Notes: a model not told the origin generated them from the sequence alone. DNA of 64,000 nucleotides from Inia geoffrensis (GCA_036417435.1 CM070899.1:175675494-175739493), one strand, 5' to 3'; positions 47,340-60,877 are shown, counted from the stretch's first letter. Translations and numbers: made by a program.

Positions 47340-50300
47340 CTGCAAAACATTAAAGAAAAAAAATAATTCAGAGAATGTTCGCTAAAACATTTAATAAACC
47401 TGTGAAACCAAGTATTGGCATTATGCTTTCTGCAAAAATAACAATGTCAAAAGTATCTACTAGTTTAGGTGAAGGTCTGAGTTGCATATTTAACATTAGA
47501 ATGCAAAGTTCCCGCAGCCTTTTAAATGCTCCAACGTACACCAAATAATAAAGAAGAAATACTGTGAACCCAGGCTCTTAAAGACATTAAAAAAAGAAAG
47601 ACAGTTGTTTTGAAGTGCATTGTGTCACTAATGCTCACAAATGCCTGTGAGCTTACCACAGAAGGTCTTGAAGTTCTTAAGAAAAATGATTAAAAATGCA
47701 AAACACTTTATAAGTGTAAATGAAAACGTGAACAAGTAAATGGACTGATTTGGAATCAGAACCAAGACAAAGATGTAGTTTTTGTTCATATTCTACGTAA
47801 CGATATTTAATTCTAAAAAGCGTGTATTTTCAAGAAGTTAATTTATCAAGTGCTACCATTTTGTAAAACTTGAGAACAGAAATTAGAAACTCCTGCAGCC
47901 AAGACTTAAACCACCCGGTCCATGCAAAGCAACACTTCCTTTTTGAGAAGGTAAATAGCTTCTAAAAGCTGATCAAATTATTAAATTGAATAATAAAATA
48001 CCTTAAAGATTATAAAAATCTTTTTTTGCAAAAGCCAAAATTCTCAGAGCAAGCATATTCTCTGCATTTTATTCAGCATTACCACTTGGTGAAACCCAAA
48101 CTTGAGCAAAGCAAAAGAAACCATCATCAAATAACAGATAACCACGTTACAATTGTTTTACATTACAGCACTAAACTATTTCCTACCAGAGGCAGTAGCC
48201 ACAATGGTACAACACAAGCAAGACTCTAGGAGTCAGCAGAGAGATGGAGGAAGCCACCTTATTTTCCTTTAATTAAAAAGAAAGAAAAAAAGAAAGAAGG
48301 AAGGAAACCTCTGAGACAAATACCTTTTCTAATCACTGTTTCCGATAATGAACAGGCATACATCAGGCCGTATGCATTACAGGACCATCAGCACAGACAA
48401 CAGCCAGAGGTGAGTGACCCCAGGGACTATCTCCACAGCTACAGCAAAGCTTCTCCCTGACACTAATCCTCCCTGTCATTCTCCCACTGTGCTCTAACCA
48501 CACTGACATCCGCCTGCCTCACTGCAAGCTTAAGGGGGCCCTTCCTGACTTTTTACTGTCTCCCCCAATCAATGGTTCAAGCGTGCTCTTTTCACCATGT
48601 CCAAATGGCAGCTTCACTCATAATCAAAGTGCACTGCCCCTGTTAAAGGGCTTTCCGAAAGGCTCTCCCATTTGCATTCATTTGCAAAGCAAACTACTTT
48701 TATTCACTTTGTTCTGCTATCAAGAATGTTCCCTGAAGCAGATAAATTGGCATAAATACAACCTGCCACTTAAGAGTCAGTAAATAATAGCCAATAGTAG
48801 GGAGGATTTTATCAATCATTCTATTTTGTATCCAGTAAAAGCTGAAAGCCTCAAACATATTCATCAGTACAACCCTTACGAAACAGGCATAAATTCCCTT
48901 CCATCAAAAGGTAGCCTACACGGAGTATGGTCGGAATTTCCTTGATATTTAATGAATATCAGAAATCTCATTCTCCATATCAGATAATTTAAAAATTTAC
49001 ACGGAAGGTGTTTTACTTTTTGCTTGTTTGTTTTTACTTAGGGGAAAAAGCATTATTCAGATATTATTTAGACGGACATAACTGGATTTTCTAGGAAATC
49101 ACTTTTGCTAAAGAGCTGAAACTTGAATAACTATACCAACTGGCTTCAAAATGCAAAAGTTACGAAGCATTTAGATATAAGCTTATATAGTACAAGGTCA
49201 TACATAAACAGCATTAAGTTGACGTTGCACAGAGATAGAGTATTCCAACCATATAGTATATCAATGCAATTTCACACTAAATCAGATCTTATTTCTGCAT
49301 TAATTATAACACATTTTTGTAGCAAACAAAATTGTCTAAAATGTCAATAATATAAGCCATTCTTTCACGGAGTAAACTAATTCTTTATTTTTAATAGATT
49401 GGCCTTCCAAATATGCTGCATATATCAACAATGGGCATTAAGAATCAATCTAATTTTAATTCCTTGTGAATGAGTCTAAAAGGATAGTGTCACTTTTTTC
49501 TGGAGAGGAAAAGATTTAAATCAAATATTTGGATGAATATCCTGAAAAATCATCTACTTCCTTGAAAATCTTTCCTTTTAGTTTCACTGTTACTTTACAG
49601 CCATGCTTTTATTATTAATATTAAAAAACTAGATCAATAACAACTGGGACCATAATCTGAAATCTCTGAAAGAATCCTTTTAGCAGTTCATTATTCTCTC
49701 TCTTCCAGCTGTACGGCACTTTGGTGAATGTGTAATTCCTCAGCAATAGTTGGCTGTGTCTTTAGAAGCAACAGAGCCTACTGTGATCCAGCTACTGCAG
49801 CAGCCATGAGGGTGGCCTTGGTGTGAATGTATTCTCCTTGCTCTAATCTGGAGCCAACTGTAGCTCTGAAAGTCAAATGAATGCATACGCATACCGCTTT
49901 GCCACTTAAAACCACGTGTGTCCAATATTCCTGAGACACTGGGCCAAAAATTCATCTCTACTGTAAAGTAATGGAAGACACCCCATGGGGTGGGGACAGC
50001 TGTTGTGACTACACAAGCATTCCAATTTTGCATCAGAAAAGCCCTGCTCTGGGAATAAATCTCCATACTGAATACAAAATAAAAAGTTTTCAAATTATTT
50101 AATACATTTATGTAATGACCCCAAAATATATCTGCTAAAGTAAGAGCCGATATAACATTTAAATTGTATTCTCTCTACCCCTTTGGGATAGATTTTTGTC
50201 ATAAAACTAGCTAATGTTGAAAGATTCAGTGCCTTTGAAAATCCTTAATATTCTTGGGGGATAGAAGTTGGAGGCTGTAGGGGAAAGCACACTGTACCTT

Positions 50301-50827
50301 TAAAGTAACCTATACCTACCTTTCCCCTCACAGAGTTAGACGGTAAAATGTTAATTACAAACTGTCATGCAATTTATTTGGTACTGAAAACTTATGACCC
50401 AATTAAAAGAAAAATTTTAAATGTACTTATTTAGTGCATTTTCATACTTTATTGAAACTGCCTAATGAATATTTCTGTTGAAATGACTTATTAATGATCC
50501 TTATTTATGTAATTACAGACCTTACAATTTTGGATTCAACAGTTTTTAATAGATTCAGCTCAATTCATGAATTCTCAAATTTTACCTAAGAAATAATACC
50601 CTTACTTAGCATCACCCAGTTAAAATATCACATATGCATCTAATAATGTGGATGGTCTATCTAATGATTGAATAACCTGCTACCCTCTCACTCTACATTC
50701 TGTACTGACATTTTGTTTTAGAACGTGCATTTGGCTTTCAGTTATACAATTTTCATTTCCAATTTGAAAATTGAGCAGTTCATTGACCTTGACTATATAT
50801 GAAAAAACGCAAACAACGAAATTAAAA
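47340..50827 (-). other. DNAJC1: DNAJC1 intron upstream of the SANT1 exon (first part)
   Basis: AT-rich intron with an A/G-rich simple stretch at 48275-48310 and a weak L2-like patch near 48.43-48.56 kb. I looked for the next upstream DNAJC1 exon (the region before SANT1) and did not find it here. Confidence 0.6.
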
Positions 50828-50839
50828 ACAAATCACCTC

Positions 50840-51044
50840 GGGGCTTCCCTGGTGGCGCAGTGGTTGAGAGTCCGCCTGCCGATGCAGGGGACACGGGTTC
50901 ATGCCCCGGTCTGGGAAGATCCCACGTGCCGCGGAGCGGCTGCGCCCGTGAGCCATGGCCGCTGGGCCTGCGCGTCCGGAGCCTGTGCTCCGCAACGGGA
51001 GAGGCCGCAACAGTGAGAGGCCCGCGTACCGAAAACAAACAAAC
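50840..51044 (+). mobile_element. CHR-2-type SINE
   Basis: Sense copy 'ggcttccctggtggcgcagt' through 'gaggcccgcgtaccgaaaac'. A perfect 12-bp duplication, 'acaaatcacctc', occurs at 50828-50839 and 51045-51056. Many CG dinucleotides survive, suggesting a relatively recent insertion. Confidence 0.95.
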
Positions 51045-51056
51045 ACAAATCACCTC

Positions 51057-52766
51057 TAATGTCTTTTCACTCTTAGGAGGAGAAACTCTTCTTTGAAGAA
51101 AACTTGCAACTCATCCTAAGCTATTATTATAGCGTTGTGATCCTTTAGCAGCAGTGGTTGTGACCAGAAAGGTCTTCCCATCTATGATTTAGCTACCTTG
51201 CCAAAAGAGAGATCCCCTCTGGACCTGTGATCCTAAAATGTGGTCTGGCGCCAACCCGCAAACGAGTTTGTTACCCACCTGTGACAAAGCTCAGACGCTT
51301 ACAGCAGTTGACCGCTGCGGCCACAGCCAAGAGCCGTCAGCAGGCTCTTCCTCTAGAGACTATAAGCCAGTTGGGTTAGTTGTCAAAACTAGCATGGCGC
51401 GTCACATGAAGTGCGAGCTGCAAGTCTCGTTCGGCACGACAGGACTACAGCTTGGTCAGCAGTAGCCGGAAATAATTTTTAAAACCTGGTCCTTCACTAT
51501 AGATAATGTGAGAAACACTGCTCAAGACAATGCAGATAGTTCAAATTCCTTCTTACCTCCTTTTTTTTTTAGGAGCAAGAGTAAATACTTGGAGCTCTTG
51601 AGAAACGGACACAAAGATGTTTGATCCATTCCTTTGCAAAACATTTTATGCCACTAAGTGCTGGGGGGGACTTGGCATGTAGTAGAAAATTACACCAGGT
51701 ACAGGGAACAGCAAATTGCAGAGGCCTGAAGTGGGAGCACGTCTAGGATGTTTGAGGAACAGCAAGATGACCAGGGTGGCCAGAGCAAAGCAAGCCGAGG
51801 TGGCAGGGGGAGGAGGTGAGGTCAGAGGGGCAAGGAGGTAAAATCACAGAAGGGCTCAGAGGCCATCACAAGGATTCTGACTCATTTACTCTGCCCGACA
51901 CAAAGCTATTGACTGGAGAGCTTTTTTTCCCTTCAGTTGGTGGAGAGCTTATTTACAAAAGGGGCTATTTACAAAGGTGTGAGTGGAGGGGAGCCACAAG
52001 AGCTCGTGCACTGACAGTCCTGACAGCTCAAACCTGCAAGAGAAGACGCCTAGAGTCAGCCTGCTTACGAAGTGAGAGTGAAATCAGGTGCAGGGCAGCA
52101 ACTGGCCTGAGATGACCACATCCAGAACCACAGCTAATTAGGTTTGTGATAATTTACTGCACAGGCCCCACAGTTGATAGGGAATAATATCAGGGTGTGA
52201 TAAGAATCTCTGAAGTCTTTAATGACAGTACTAATCTCTGCCTTTTTTATTCCTTTACTCTCCTTCTGTGGGGATTCAGAAAGGAGTAATGATAAATAAA
52301 TGTGATCAAGGGGATATATTTACCCAGAAGAATACGATTTTATGTGAAAGATTTGTGAAGTCTTATTTAAAACTATGATATACATTATTCAAATTCTAAC
52401 CTAAAGAGTACGTACTAGAATCATCTATTCATGGTAATTTAATATTGAAATAAAGAGCTGACACCATCGTACGATGTTTGACTGCTGATAGCTTTGAAGC
52501 CTCCCCTCTCCCCTCCCCCTTGTGCCCCACATCTGGGTAAGGCCTGAAGGAAGCCTGGGAGGCTGAAACCTCGCATGTCCCTCAGTCCCTCCGTGTGTAC
52601 GAGAACGCTCATCCCAGCCCCACCCCAACCGCAATAAAAAAAAATCCCAAACCAGCCTCCTTTTCTTTCTCAGGTAATTTTTGGGCCAACATGGAAAGCT
52701 TGCCCTGTTTTCCCCAGAAAGCCTCGTTATATAATCAACCTTTTTGTATAATCTTGGGGGGGGGGG

Positions 52767-52810
<44 letters not shown>

Positions 52811-53661
52811 CATTATCAGTCCTGACACTGGAACCAAATTTTGGGTATGGAGGTGGTAATGCTGTCCCTGCGAGGTGGCCACAGCAGTTGACACTGGGAG
52901 CAGGATGTCTAGAGGGGGCGACCACACCCGGGGTTTATCTTCTCTTGCTTTGGTTTGCTGGCTGGATCTGCTGCCCGGTGCTGCATTTGCTGAGTCCTAC
53001 CAAGCCTCTGTCATAGATTTAACCTACCTAAGTTGGAAGTGTCACTGATTGGTGTTCACAGAGAAGAGTATGGGATCAGGGAGCTCCTTTAAGTAGCCTT
53101 GGGTTGTGTGTCTCTCAGCCCAGACTCATCTGTGTCTTAGACTGAGTTGTGTGTCTTGATTGATGGACTCAGGAGAAAGACTCTTAACTTGTGAGATACT
53201 GCTTGTGTGTCTCAAGCAGGTGGTGTTGGCCCTGTTCTAAAGAGGGCTCAGGGGGAAAGAGCTTGTTTAGGCCCACTGGGTAGTCACCTGTATGGAGGAA
53301 CAGCAGTCCCTATTTGAAGAGCAGCTGAATTACTGAGATTCATACTCCTAAAGGCAGATGGCTCACTAGGACCCTGTAAGATACTTTTGCCGCTTCTGCT
53401 GCCTGTGTCTCTGTTGCAGAAAAGACCTTGATCCTCAGGGTTACAGAGAAGAACACCCCTGGCATCCCTGTGGCACAGCCAAGTTGTAAATTCAACTGCT
53501 GTCATGGCGAAGGACGCTAACCCTGACAATACTGATTGGAGGCTTTCTGGAGGAAGAAATTTATAAATATGAGCAGTGCAGAGAAGACCTCCCTGAAGTA
53601 TACCCAGTAACTACCACCACCAAAAAACCCCAAACCGAAACAAAAAAAACCCTACAGCGTG
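51057..53661. other. intronic stretch with one microsatellite
   Basis: No exon is recognised. A segment at about 51.7-51.9 kb ('gaacagcaagatgaccaggg') resembles a common old mammalian interspersed repeat that I cannot assign. The G/TG tract at 52757-52810 is the only clear feature. Confidence 0.4.
52757..52810. repeat. poly-G plus (TG)n microsatellite
   Basis: A run of about ten G is followed directly by about twenty TG/GT units. It is likely polymorphic. Confidence 0.95.
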
Positions 53662-54022
53662 AGCACACTGGTCTGCTAGGGCTGCCGTAACTGAGTTGCT
53701 TAAACAACAGAAGTCTATTTCTTCACAGTTCTGGAGGTTAGAAGTAGGAGATCAAGGTGTCATCAGGGTTGATTTCTGATGAGACCTCTCTTTCTGGCTT
53801 GCACATGGCCTTTGCTCTGTGTGTGCCCACGCAAAGGGAGGGAAGATCCCTGGCCTCTCTTCCTCTTCTGATAAGGACACCAGTCCTATCAGATTAGGGC
53901 CCTGCCCGTATGACCTCACTTAACCTTAATTAATCACCTCCTTAAAGGCCCCATCTCCAAGTGCAGTCACGTGAGGGTTAGAACTTCCGCGTGTGAAGTT
54001 GGGACACAATTCAGTCAGTAAC
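53662..54022 (-). mobile_element. MLT1-type solo LTR (ERVL-MaLR)
   Basis: Read in reverse, the wording matches MLT1: 'ctgctagggctgccgtaact', 'cacagttctggaggttagaa', 'gataaggacaccagtcctat', 'cccatctccaagtgcagtca', ending 'gggacacaattcagtcagta'. It is an ancient non-coding LTR relic. Confidence 0.8.
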
Positions 54023-54489
54023 AAGGAGGAAACAAACAAAAACTGAAATGGAAGTCTGTAATTTGGCCTAATTGGTAACTGAAATTTTACTAAAAGAATT
54101 TCTACAACAAAAAGATTAAAAGGGCAGAGTGGCTTTTGTACCTCTATAACACTGGTTCTGAATTAGTTTAACATTTGCTGAAACACAGCAGTTGGATAAC
54201 CTTCATGGCCTTAATCAATAACAGGGCTCAAATTAGAGTTACACTGGGCATCCCACTAAATTTAAATAAGGTACCCCCTATAATCTTCAGGCAGTTACTA
54301 AACGTGATAAAGAGGACAAACAGGTATGCCTTACGTTAACCACAGGAACTACTGTCTTGCCTAAATTTCTTGTGGTCACAGTACCCATTGTCCTAAAGTG
54401 TGCCAGTGCTCATGGACTCTGACTCAACAAGTAGTAAATATTTGTCACAAATTATCTTGATAAAATGGAACCCCATGAACCTCTTCTTC

Positions 54490-55180
54490 CCCCATTAAAA
54501 TAGTTCATATGGCCCAATGTAAATTCATACAGAGTCTTTAATGGTTGAAACCCTTTAGACAAGATGTATTTAGAGATGTGGTGAGTATCCCCACTGCTTT
54601 GCCATTTAACAGCCCAGTCCACCCTGCTCTTAAACTTGGGAAGAATGAATGTGCCTCACAGTGGATTACCCATGAGCCTGGATCACTGTGGGCCTCGTTA
54701 AGGTCCCTGTAGCCAGTACTACTGAATTTACCAAATTCATCCAATCAGCAAATGGTAAATATTTTGCTATTATAGAGTTTGCTGAATATCATTTTGTTCA
54801 GTGCCTATTTCAACAGCCTCTTGACTGCAGTTTGCCTTCCCCTCCAAAGGGCTATGACACACTTTACCCAGCTCCCAGGGCGGGTAGCTCACAGCCCTGT
54901 CATTGCACGCAGTCTCTGAGGGCAAGACCTTAAGTACATCCTTCTTTCTCTAGGGACACAGGTATGACATTACCCTGATGATTTCCTCTTTGACACACTC
55001 GTTCGGGACATACAAATAATACAAGGTGCTCACAAAAAGAGGATGGGCCACTGCCTCACACACAGGGTAAGGCCCCCCTGCCACCTCGATGAGATCCCTG
55101 AAAATTATTTGGGAAACTGAAGGCTGCTCTCTCTGTGACACTGTCAAGAAACAGCTGTTGACTCTCAGCACCCACAACTT
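54490..55180 (+). pseudogene. degenerate retroviral pol (reverse transcriptase) relic
   Basis: Across shifting frames the + strand contains pieces that resemble the N-terminal reverse-transcriptase motifs of an endogenous retrovirus pol: a segment before the first catalytic region (about 54.6 kb) and a decayed active-site-like segment near 54.96-55.0 kb. Several stops and frameshifts interrupt it and nothing is translatable end to end. ERV class is uncertain. It is non-functional. Confidence 0.45.
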
Positions 55181-55439
55181 CTTTTAGGCTTTTTTTTGTG
55201 TTCTGAAGGAAACATATTTCTCATTTACAACTTGTACACAAGCCCATTTACGCTGTTACTTGCAAATTAGCTCACTTTGAATGGGGACCCCTCTAACAAA
55301 GGGCTCTAGAATCTGTCCCAATTGCAAAATAACAGACACTCCTGTTAGTGCCCCCCAGAGACTCCTTCACTGTAGAGGTTTTGGCAACCTTCTCTCTCAG
55401 TTAGAATACCAGTTGTACACAACTAATCACTTTAAAATG

Positions 55440-55575
55440 TTAAAACCATAAGCATTTGGACTGCTAAAATTAAACTTTTGGTCTTTTAAAGAAACTGCTT
55501 AAAAAATGAAAAAGAAAGCCACAAACCAGGAACAAATATTCACAACCCATATCAGAAAACAAGATTTGTATCGCA
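55440..55575 (+). mobile_element. L1 ORF2 fragment, sense, abutting an antisense copy
   Basis: The text 'ttttaaagaaactgcttaaa' and 'gccacaaaccaggaacaaat' is sense L1 ORF2. It joins head-on to antisense L1 sequence at about 55.575 kb. The same ORF2 region is also present in reverse near 56.28-56.34 kb, so the two form inverted copies. Confidence 0.65.
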
Positions 55576-56335
55576 ATTCGTTTATCTATTCTCCTACTGA
55601 TAAACATTTGGGTAGCTGCCGGCTCTGGGTTACTATGTATTATGAATACAGATGCTATGGATATTTGTGTATAACTCTCTTAGTGGTCATGTGTCTTAAT
55701 TTCTCTTGGATAAATACCTACTGGTGGAATCGCTAGGTCATAGAGAAAGTATATATGTCACTTTATAAGAAACTAGATAAGTATTTTTCCCAAGTATTGT
55801 TTTGCACTCTAGCCAGCGATAACTGAGGGTTCTTGTTGCTCCAGATCCTCACCCACACTTGATAGCACCAGTTATTTTATTTATTTAAAAAGGATAATCA
55901 GGAATTTGTTTATTAACTTAATTTTATTTAATTTTACTTTTTGGCCATGCCATGCAGCATGTGGGATCTTAGTTCCCCAACCAGGGATCGAACCGGTGCC
56001 CCCTGCATTGGAAGGACAGAGTCTTAACCACTGGGCCTCCAGGGAAGTCTCCAGTTATTTTGACTGTTCTGCTGGGAATGAAATGTATCTTATTGTGGTA
56101 ATGATTTGCATTTCCCAGATAACAAATGATCTTGAGTATCTTTACATGTGTTTAAAGACCAACTGAATATCTACTTTTGTGAAGTATGTGTTCATTTGTT
56201 AACTGGGTTGTCTTTTTATCAGTCCGTTGTAAGAATTCTTTATATTTTGTGGACACAAGAGCTTTGTCAGATATATGTTTTGTGAATATTTTCTTCCAGT
56301 CTGTAACTTACATTTTCATTTAAAATTCTTCAACT
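55576..56335 (-). mobile_element. L1 ORF2 C-terminal part, antisense (first segment of a split L1)
   Basis: Antisense ORF2 wording: 'ctactgataaacatttgggt', 'aatacctactggtggaatcg', 'ttcttccagtctgtaactta'. The next piece of the same L1 order resumes at about 61.05 kb, so a 4.7-kb block has been inserted between. A SINE sits inside at 55879-56050. Confidence 0.75.
55879..56050 (-). mobile_element. short CHR-family SINE (CHRS-like) inside the split L1
   Basis: Reverse copy: 'ttttggccatgccatgcagc', 'aaccagggatcgaaccggtg', 'ccactgggcctccagggaag'. An 11-bp duplication, 'ccagttatttt', occurs at 55868-55878 and 56051-56061. Confidence 0.88.
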
Positions 56336-56399
56336 TTTGAAGACTTACCTAATTCCCATATACTCTTTATCTAGCTAACTACGATGCTAATAGCTTATG

Positions 56400-56640
56400 T
56401 TACCACTGTGGTTACAACAAGCCTCCAAGATGGTCCTCAGTGATTTCTACCTCCTTGTTCAGTCCCCTTCCACAGTGCCTAGAGCTGACCTGTGTAAATA
56501 ACAAGATATTGTAGGAACGGCAGCGTGTGGCTTCCAAGGATAGTTTATAAAAGACACTGCAGCTTCTGCCTTGCTGTCTTTGGGATCACTTGGCTCTGAA
56601 GGCCAACTGCCCAGTTGTGAGGGCATTCAAGCAGCCCAAT
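56400..56640 (+). mobile_element. LTR-like segment at the left of the ERV block
   Basis: The text 'tcctcagtgatttctacctc', 'cttgttcagtccccttccac', 'ttataaaagacactgcagct' and 'gggcattcaagcagccc' matches an old mammalian LTR that I recall but cannot name. Whether it is the U3 of the ERV's own left LTR or a separate, older LTR is not resolved. No equivalent is visible before the right LTR-like copy. Confidence 0.45.
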
Positions 56641-56870
56641 AGACAGGCAGTGATAGGAAGAGACAGTGTCTCCCTCAAGATCAAGGGGCAAGCATTCTTA
56701 CTGTCTGCTATAGTGAAGGTAATTGCCTCCCTCTGGAGAAAAGGACAGCCATGCTTATTGCCTGTTATAAAAGATTTGGGTTCCTTAAGCTCAGGATTCC
56801 TCTTCTGTACCACAAGCCACTGGTCGCGGAGCGGGTCGTCTGTCCCTCTGCATTGCTCTGGGGGAACTGG

Positions 56871-57004
56871 GCTTGGGGAACCTGCAGAAAAAAATGCTGA
56901 TACTCTAGCTACTGCTATTGCTGTGAGTGATAAACTCTCCTTTACCTCTGATCGACGACTCTTATGTCTTCTACCAGCATCCATGAAACTGTGGCAGGCT
57001 AACT
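56871..57004 (+). repeat. left copy of the ERV LTR-like direct repeat
   Basis: It shares 'gcttggggaac', 'aaaaatgctgat', 'ttgctgtgagt' and 'catgaaactgtggcaggcta' with 60878-61008 in the same order and orientation. Confidence 0.8.
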
Positions 57005-58511
57005 TATGTACTTGCAAGTGGGGTGGAATCTCCAATCCCTTATAGTTTTGGTGACAAGGATAGGATTCTGACAGAGACATGACTTTCTGAAAGAGGAAGG
57101 ATGAGAGCCTTGCAGAGACTTGAGGGAAGGCCTTGGGAATCTGCAGTAAACACGTTGACCAAATCATACAGTCAGTTATGGAAGCAAATGGCCCTTCCTT
57201 TCACTGTCTGTTACTGAGGGTGAACCGCGGAGGTGGCTGCAGGCTGAACACCAGGAAACAGGTTCAAGACAGGTGCCTCAGAGGTGTCCTCACTGCTGCT
57301 CAGTCTCTTCTGGGCGGGGGCACTTCCTTACCATCCTGTTAATCAGCCTCAGGTGTGTCCCACGGTAACAACCAGGAGATTCATTTTAGTACTGTTCCCT
57401 TTCAGGCAAAAGGTTCTGCTCTCTTTCAGACAATTACAGAGACACATATCTATAATGACCATGAAAGGAGAGAAATTCATGGGCATAAGTCAGGCCAGTC
57501 ATTAGAACAATCAATGTCTGGTTTACTTGGGAGTTGAGGGGGCGGGGTGTGTAATGGTCTTAAGGACAAATGGTATCAGCTGGGCTGTCTTTCCTACAGT
57601 CTATCTTGTCCACCTCAAGTCTATTTGGAAATGACAGTAAACGGTCTCAGAGGTTTTGGAAGTGGGTCATGGCTGCTTTTATCCTTTCAGGTCCCAGAGA
57701 CAGATAAACTCTTGTAGGAAACCAAGAATGAGGCCTTGCTTAGTATTCAGGTTCTTATTACCTCAGATTGGATTTAGAATGCTGATGTAAGTGACCAACT
57801 AGAGAATGAGAAATTAACCCAAAGCAGCTTAGGTAAATTTTTGTGGTCAGCCTACCACCCTGGAAAACTCCCCTAGCCCTTATGTAGAAACTGAGTGAGA
57901 AGTAAGAGATGTTAGTGATGGGAGAGCAACTGCTCTGGATTAAGATGGACTCGGCAAAGAAGGTCACCACTGTGCAAGCCTGAGCCAGCCAGTGGCAACC
58001 CCATGACCTCAGCTAGAAAGCCCTGTGGCTATGGTACTGAGTCAGAGAGTTCTCAAAGCTGAAATAGATGGTTATCAGCCACGAGGACCTCACCACCTGA
58101 TCGCACGTGGTGTGATCACGGGTCACCCGAAACAGTGGAGTTGCACTTGGTTTGTGCAGCTCAGAATTAAAAGCACTTTATCCAAATCCTGGAGTACTGG
58201 AGACAGTACGTGTCTCATTTCAGCACTCTACCTGGTACTTTGTACGGACTGAACTACTTATCACAGTACTCTGAAGGGACTCAGACCAGCAGGCTGCATT
58301 TGTACCTGTCCAGCAAGCTGCTGACACGCTGTCTGCTTTTGAAGTCCCACATCTTCATGACTCTTTTGGGAGGTAAGTCTCTATGACTAATGACCCTGTG
58401 ACCTGGAGCCTATGACAAAGGAAAACAACCTTGACCTGGAGGCGTCTCTTGGGTTTTGGACTTGCTGCCTCCCTGACACAGCTATCAGGTAGGCACACCA
58501 CCCCCTTTTTT

Positions 58512-58622
58512 GGGGGCCTCATTGCACAGCATGTGGGGTTTTAGTTCCCTGACCAGGGATCAAACCCGTGCCCCTTGCAGTGGAAGCGCAGAGTCCTAAA
58601 CACTGGGCCACCAGGGAATTCC
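58512..58622 (-). mobile_element. short CHR-family SINE (CHRS-like) inside the ERV
   Basis: Reverse copy: 'gcctcattgcacagcatgtg', 'tgaccagggatcaaacccg', 'cactgggccaccagggaatt'. The flanks 'aggcacaccaccccc' and 'aggtgcaccc' look like a decayed target-site duplication. Confidence 0.85.
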
Positions 58623-60877
58623 GAGGTGCACCCTTTTTGAAAAGCAACCACTAGTTTGCTGTTGAACTATTTTCAAAAAGAATGCCTGGTTTAAGGAAGC
58701 CTTGCGACTTCTCCAGTCTGATAGTCCCACTCTGGGGTGAGTCAATGCAGATTCAATGACTCATAAGTTGAGGGGGCCTAACAAGCTTTGCTTGTTAAAT
58801 GGAAACGGTAAGTTCAAGAACACAGCTGGCCTCGGCCCACTGGCATCTGGTCTCTACGTGAAAAAGTGGCAGCTTTCTGTTTGGGAGCAACTTTTACTCT
58901 ATTCCACCATCTTTAGCAAAGCTGCTGGCTCAGTGGGGCCCTCAATTCACAAAGTTTCCATTAAATGCCTGGGCCTTGTTCACTGACGGTTGGGCTAATC
59001 AGAAACCTGACGGTATCCAACCTCGGTACCAGCTATGAAAAAACAAAACAGATGTCGCTGTGTAGAGAGAGTAGAGCTGGGGGCAGCAGACGGGGTGCTT
59101 CCCCACCACTGACACTTTTCCAGGTTACTGAGCTGCCATTCCCATCTGATCAGCCACATCATTATGGCTCTTGAAGGTGATCTTTGCCATTTTTTTGAGC
59201 TTTCCAGACCATTCGCGGTCTGTCAACAGTACACCTTTTATTGCAAAAGCCACTCAACAGCCACTCAAGAGTTACCGTATCTGATGGAACTCAAAAATTG
59301 ATTCAAAAAGGTTTGACTCTATCTCCCTCACCTCCTCCAGGTCTTTACACCTTAGTAATAAAGCAGTTTGGTCACTAAATGTCACTTTCTCTAGAAAGGA
59401 ATCTTACCTTCTCAGCTAGTTTCTGGGTAATGGGTAATGATTAAGATGAAAGGAGAGGCGGGTTATAGGGACGTATTTAGAAAATTTGGGATTCCCACCT
59501 GATTCTGGCATGATGCTTCTTTCCCTTATGACAATCCCAGCCCAGTCTGGCTGGTACACCTTCTAGGTGGCAGCCCAGCCAAAAGGGGCAATAGGCGTTT
59601 CAACCTCGATTCTGGTCCAGCTACCTGGATTCTCTTGTTAGAGTCACATGGTCCTAGGTCATGATCACTTAGTTGAATATACTTGTCACCAATACAGTGC
59701 AAAGTAGGGGGATCTAATGGAACTCTATAAGATGCATAAAAATGACGTTTTCCTCTTGTACTCGACCCTTCTGGGAAAAAAGATCTTGGTACAAGGTCAG
59801 GGGTGAATGGGGGGAAAAACGGTGAAGCTATACCTTCTGGAATGAGATACCCCAATTTTGTGGCAATGGAGGGAGAACAACAATCTCAAAATCTGGAAAG
59901 GGAACAGCTTAGATCCTGAGAGAGATGGGGAAGGGAGGAGTGTTAATAATTTTGTCTTTCAGAATAGGCCCTGGGACCTTCCTCATGAAGGAAGACACCC
60001 TGATGCTACTCTCTCAAACTGTTCCAAGTGCCTTAAATGTAGCTGGCTGTACCACAATTTGATTATTATTGCCTTAAATATTTCTGACAATGCCATTAAA
60101 AATAGCAGATGGCCCAGATCCTGTATATCCCATGCTAAACATACATCAGCACCTTTGAGTGTCATCTCTATCCTCATCCCTATGGCCATCACACTCAATC
60201 ACTCTGTGGGGAAGAAAAATGTGACTCGGCTAGTGGCACTGACCAACATGACAGGTTGGGGGTAGTTGCTCAACAAAACAAGGACTAGACTCCATTATTA
60301 AAAGCGAACTGGCCCAGCTGAGAGGTGTGGAGGAAGCAGGGTCAACTTGTTCCTCCCCCTGACTCATAAACGTCTCATATGTAATATACTACCACTGCCC
60401 TAATAATTGTAAATAAACTTTCTTTACAGGGTCATCATGTGCATGCACCTCAGGACTGACTACACTTTGGTGCAGAAGCAAGCCATCTTTTTTTCCTTTA
60501 TTCCTGAAAATACAAGGACTTGGACCCTGGGAGCAGTCATAAGAGACTTTCAAGTGTTTAAGGAAACACCACCAGCAGGTTATGCAGCCCTCAGATGACT
60601 GAGAAGATCCCTCCGAAATGAGGGATAAAACTGACTGGTAGTTCATGTGCTCATTGAGGAAGGTATCCCTACAATGGGAATCATCTAATTTTAAAAGGTG
60701 GTATGAAATTTGTTCCTGATTACTTGAATTGACCAATTATACTACCTACCATGGTGGTGGAAGACACTCAGATTAGCCTCAACTTTCTGGCCAGGGTTGT
60801 TACTGGTGACCCAACTGCCACAGATTTCTCCTGTGGGCCAGGGTGGAAGCTTGCTAAAGCATCCTGCTATACCAGAG

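Noticed and set aside
56586..57167. 193-codon - strand frame
   Set aside because: It lies over the LTR-like part of the ERV in reverse and shows no protein similarity that I can recognise.
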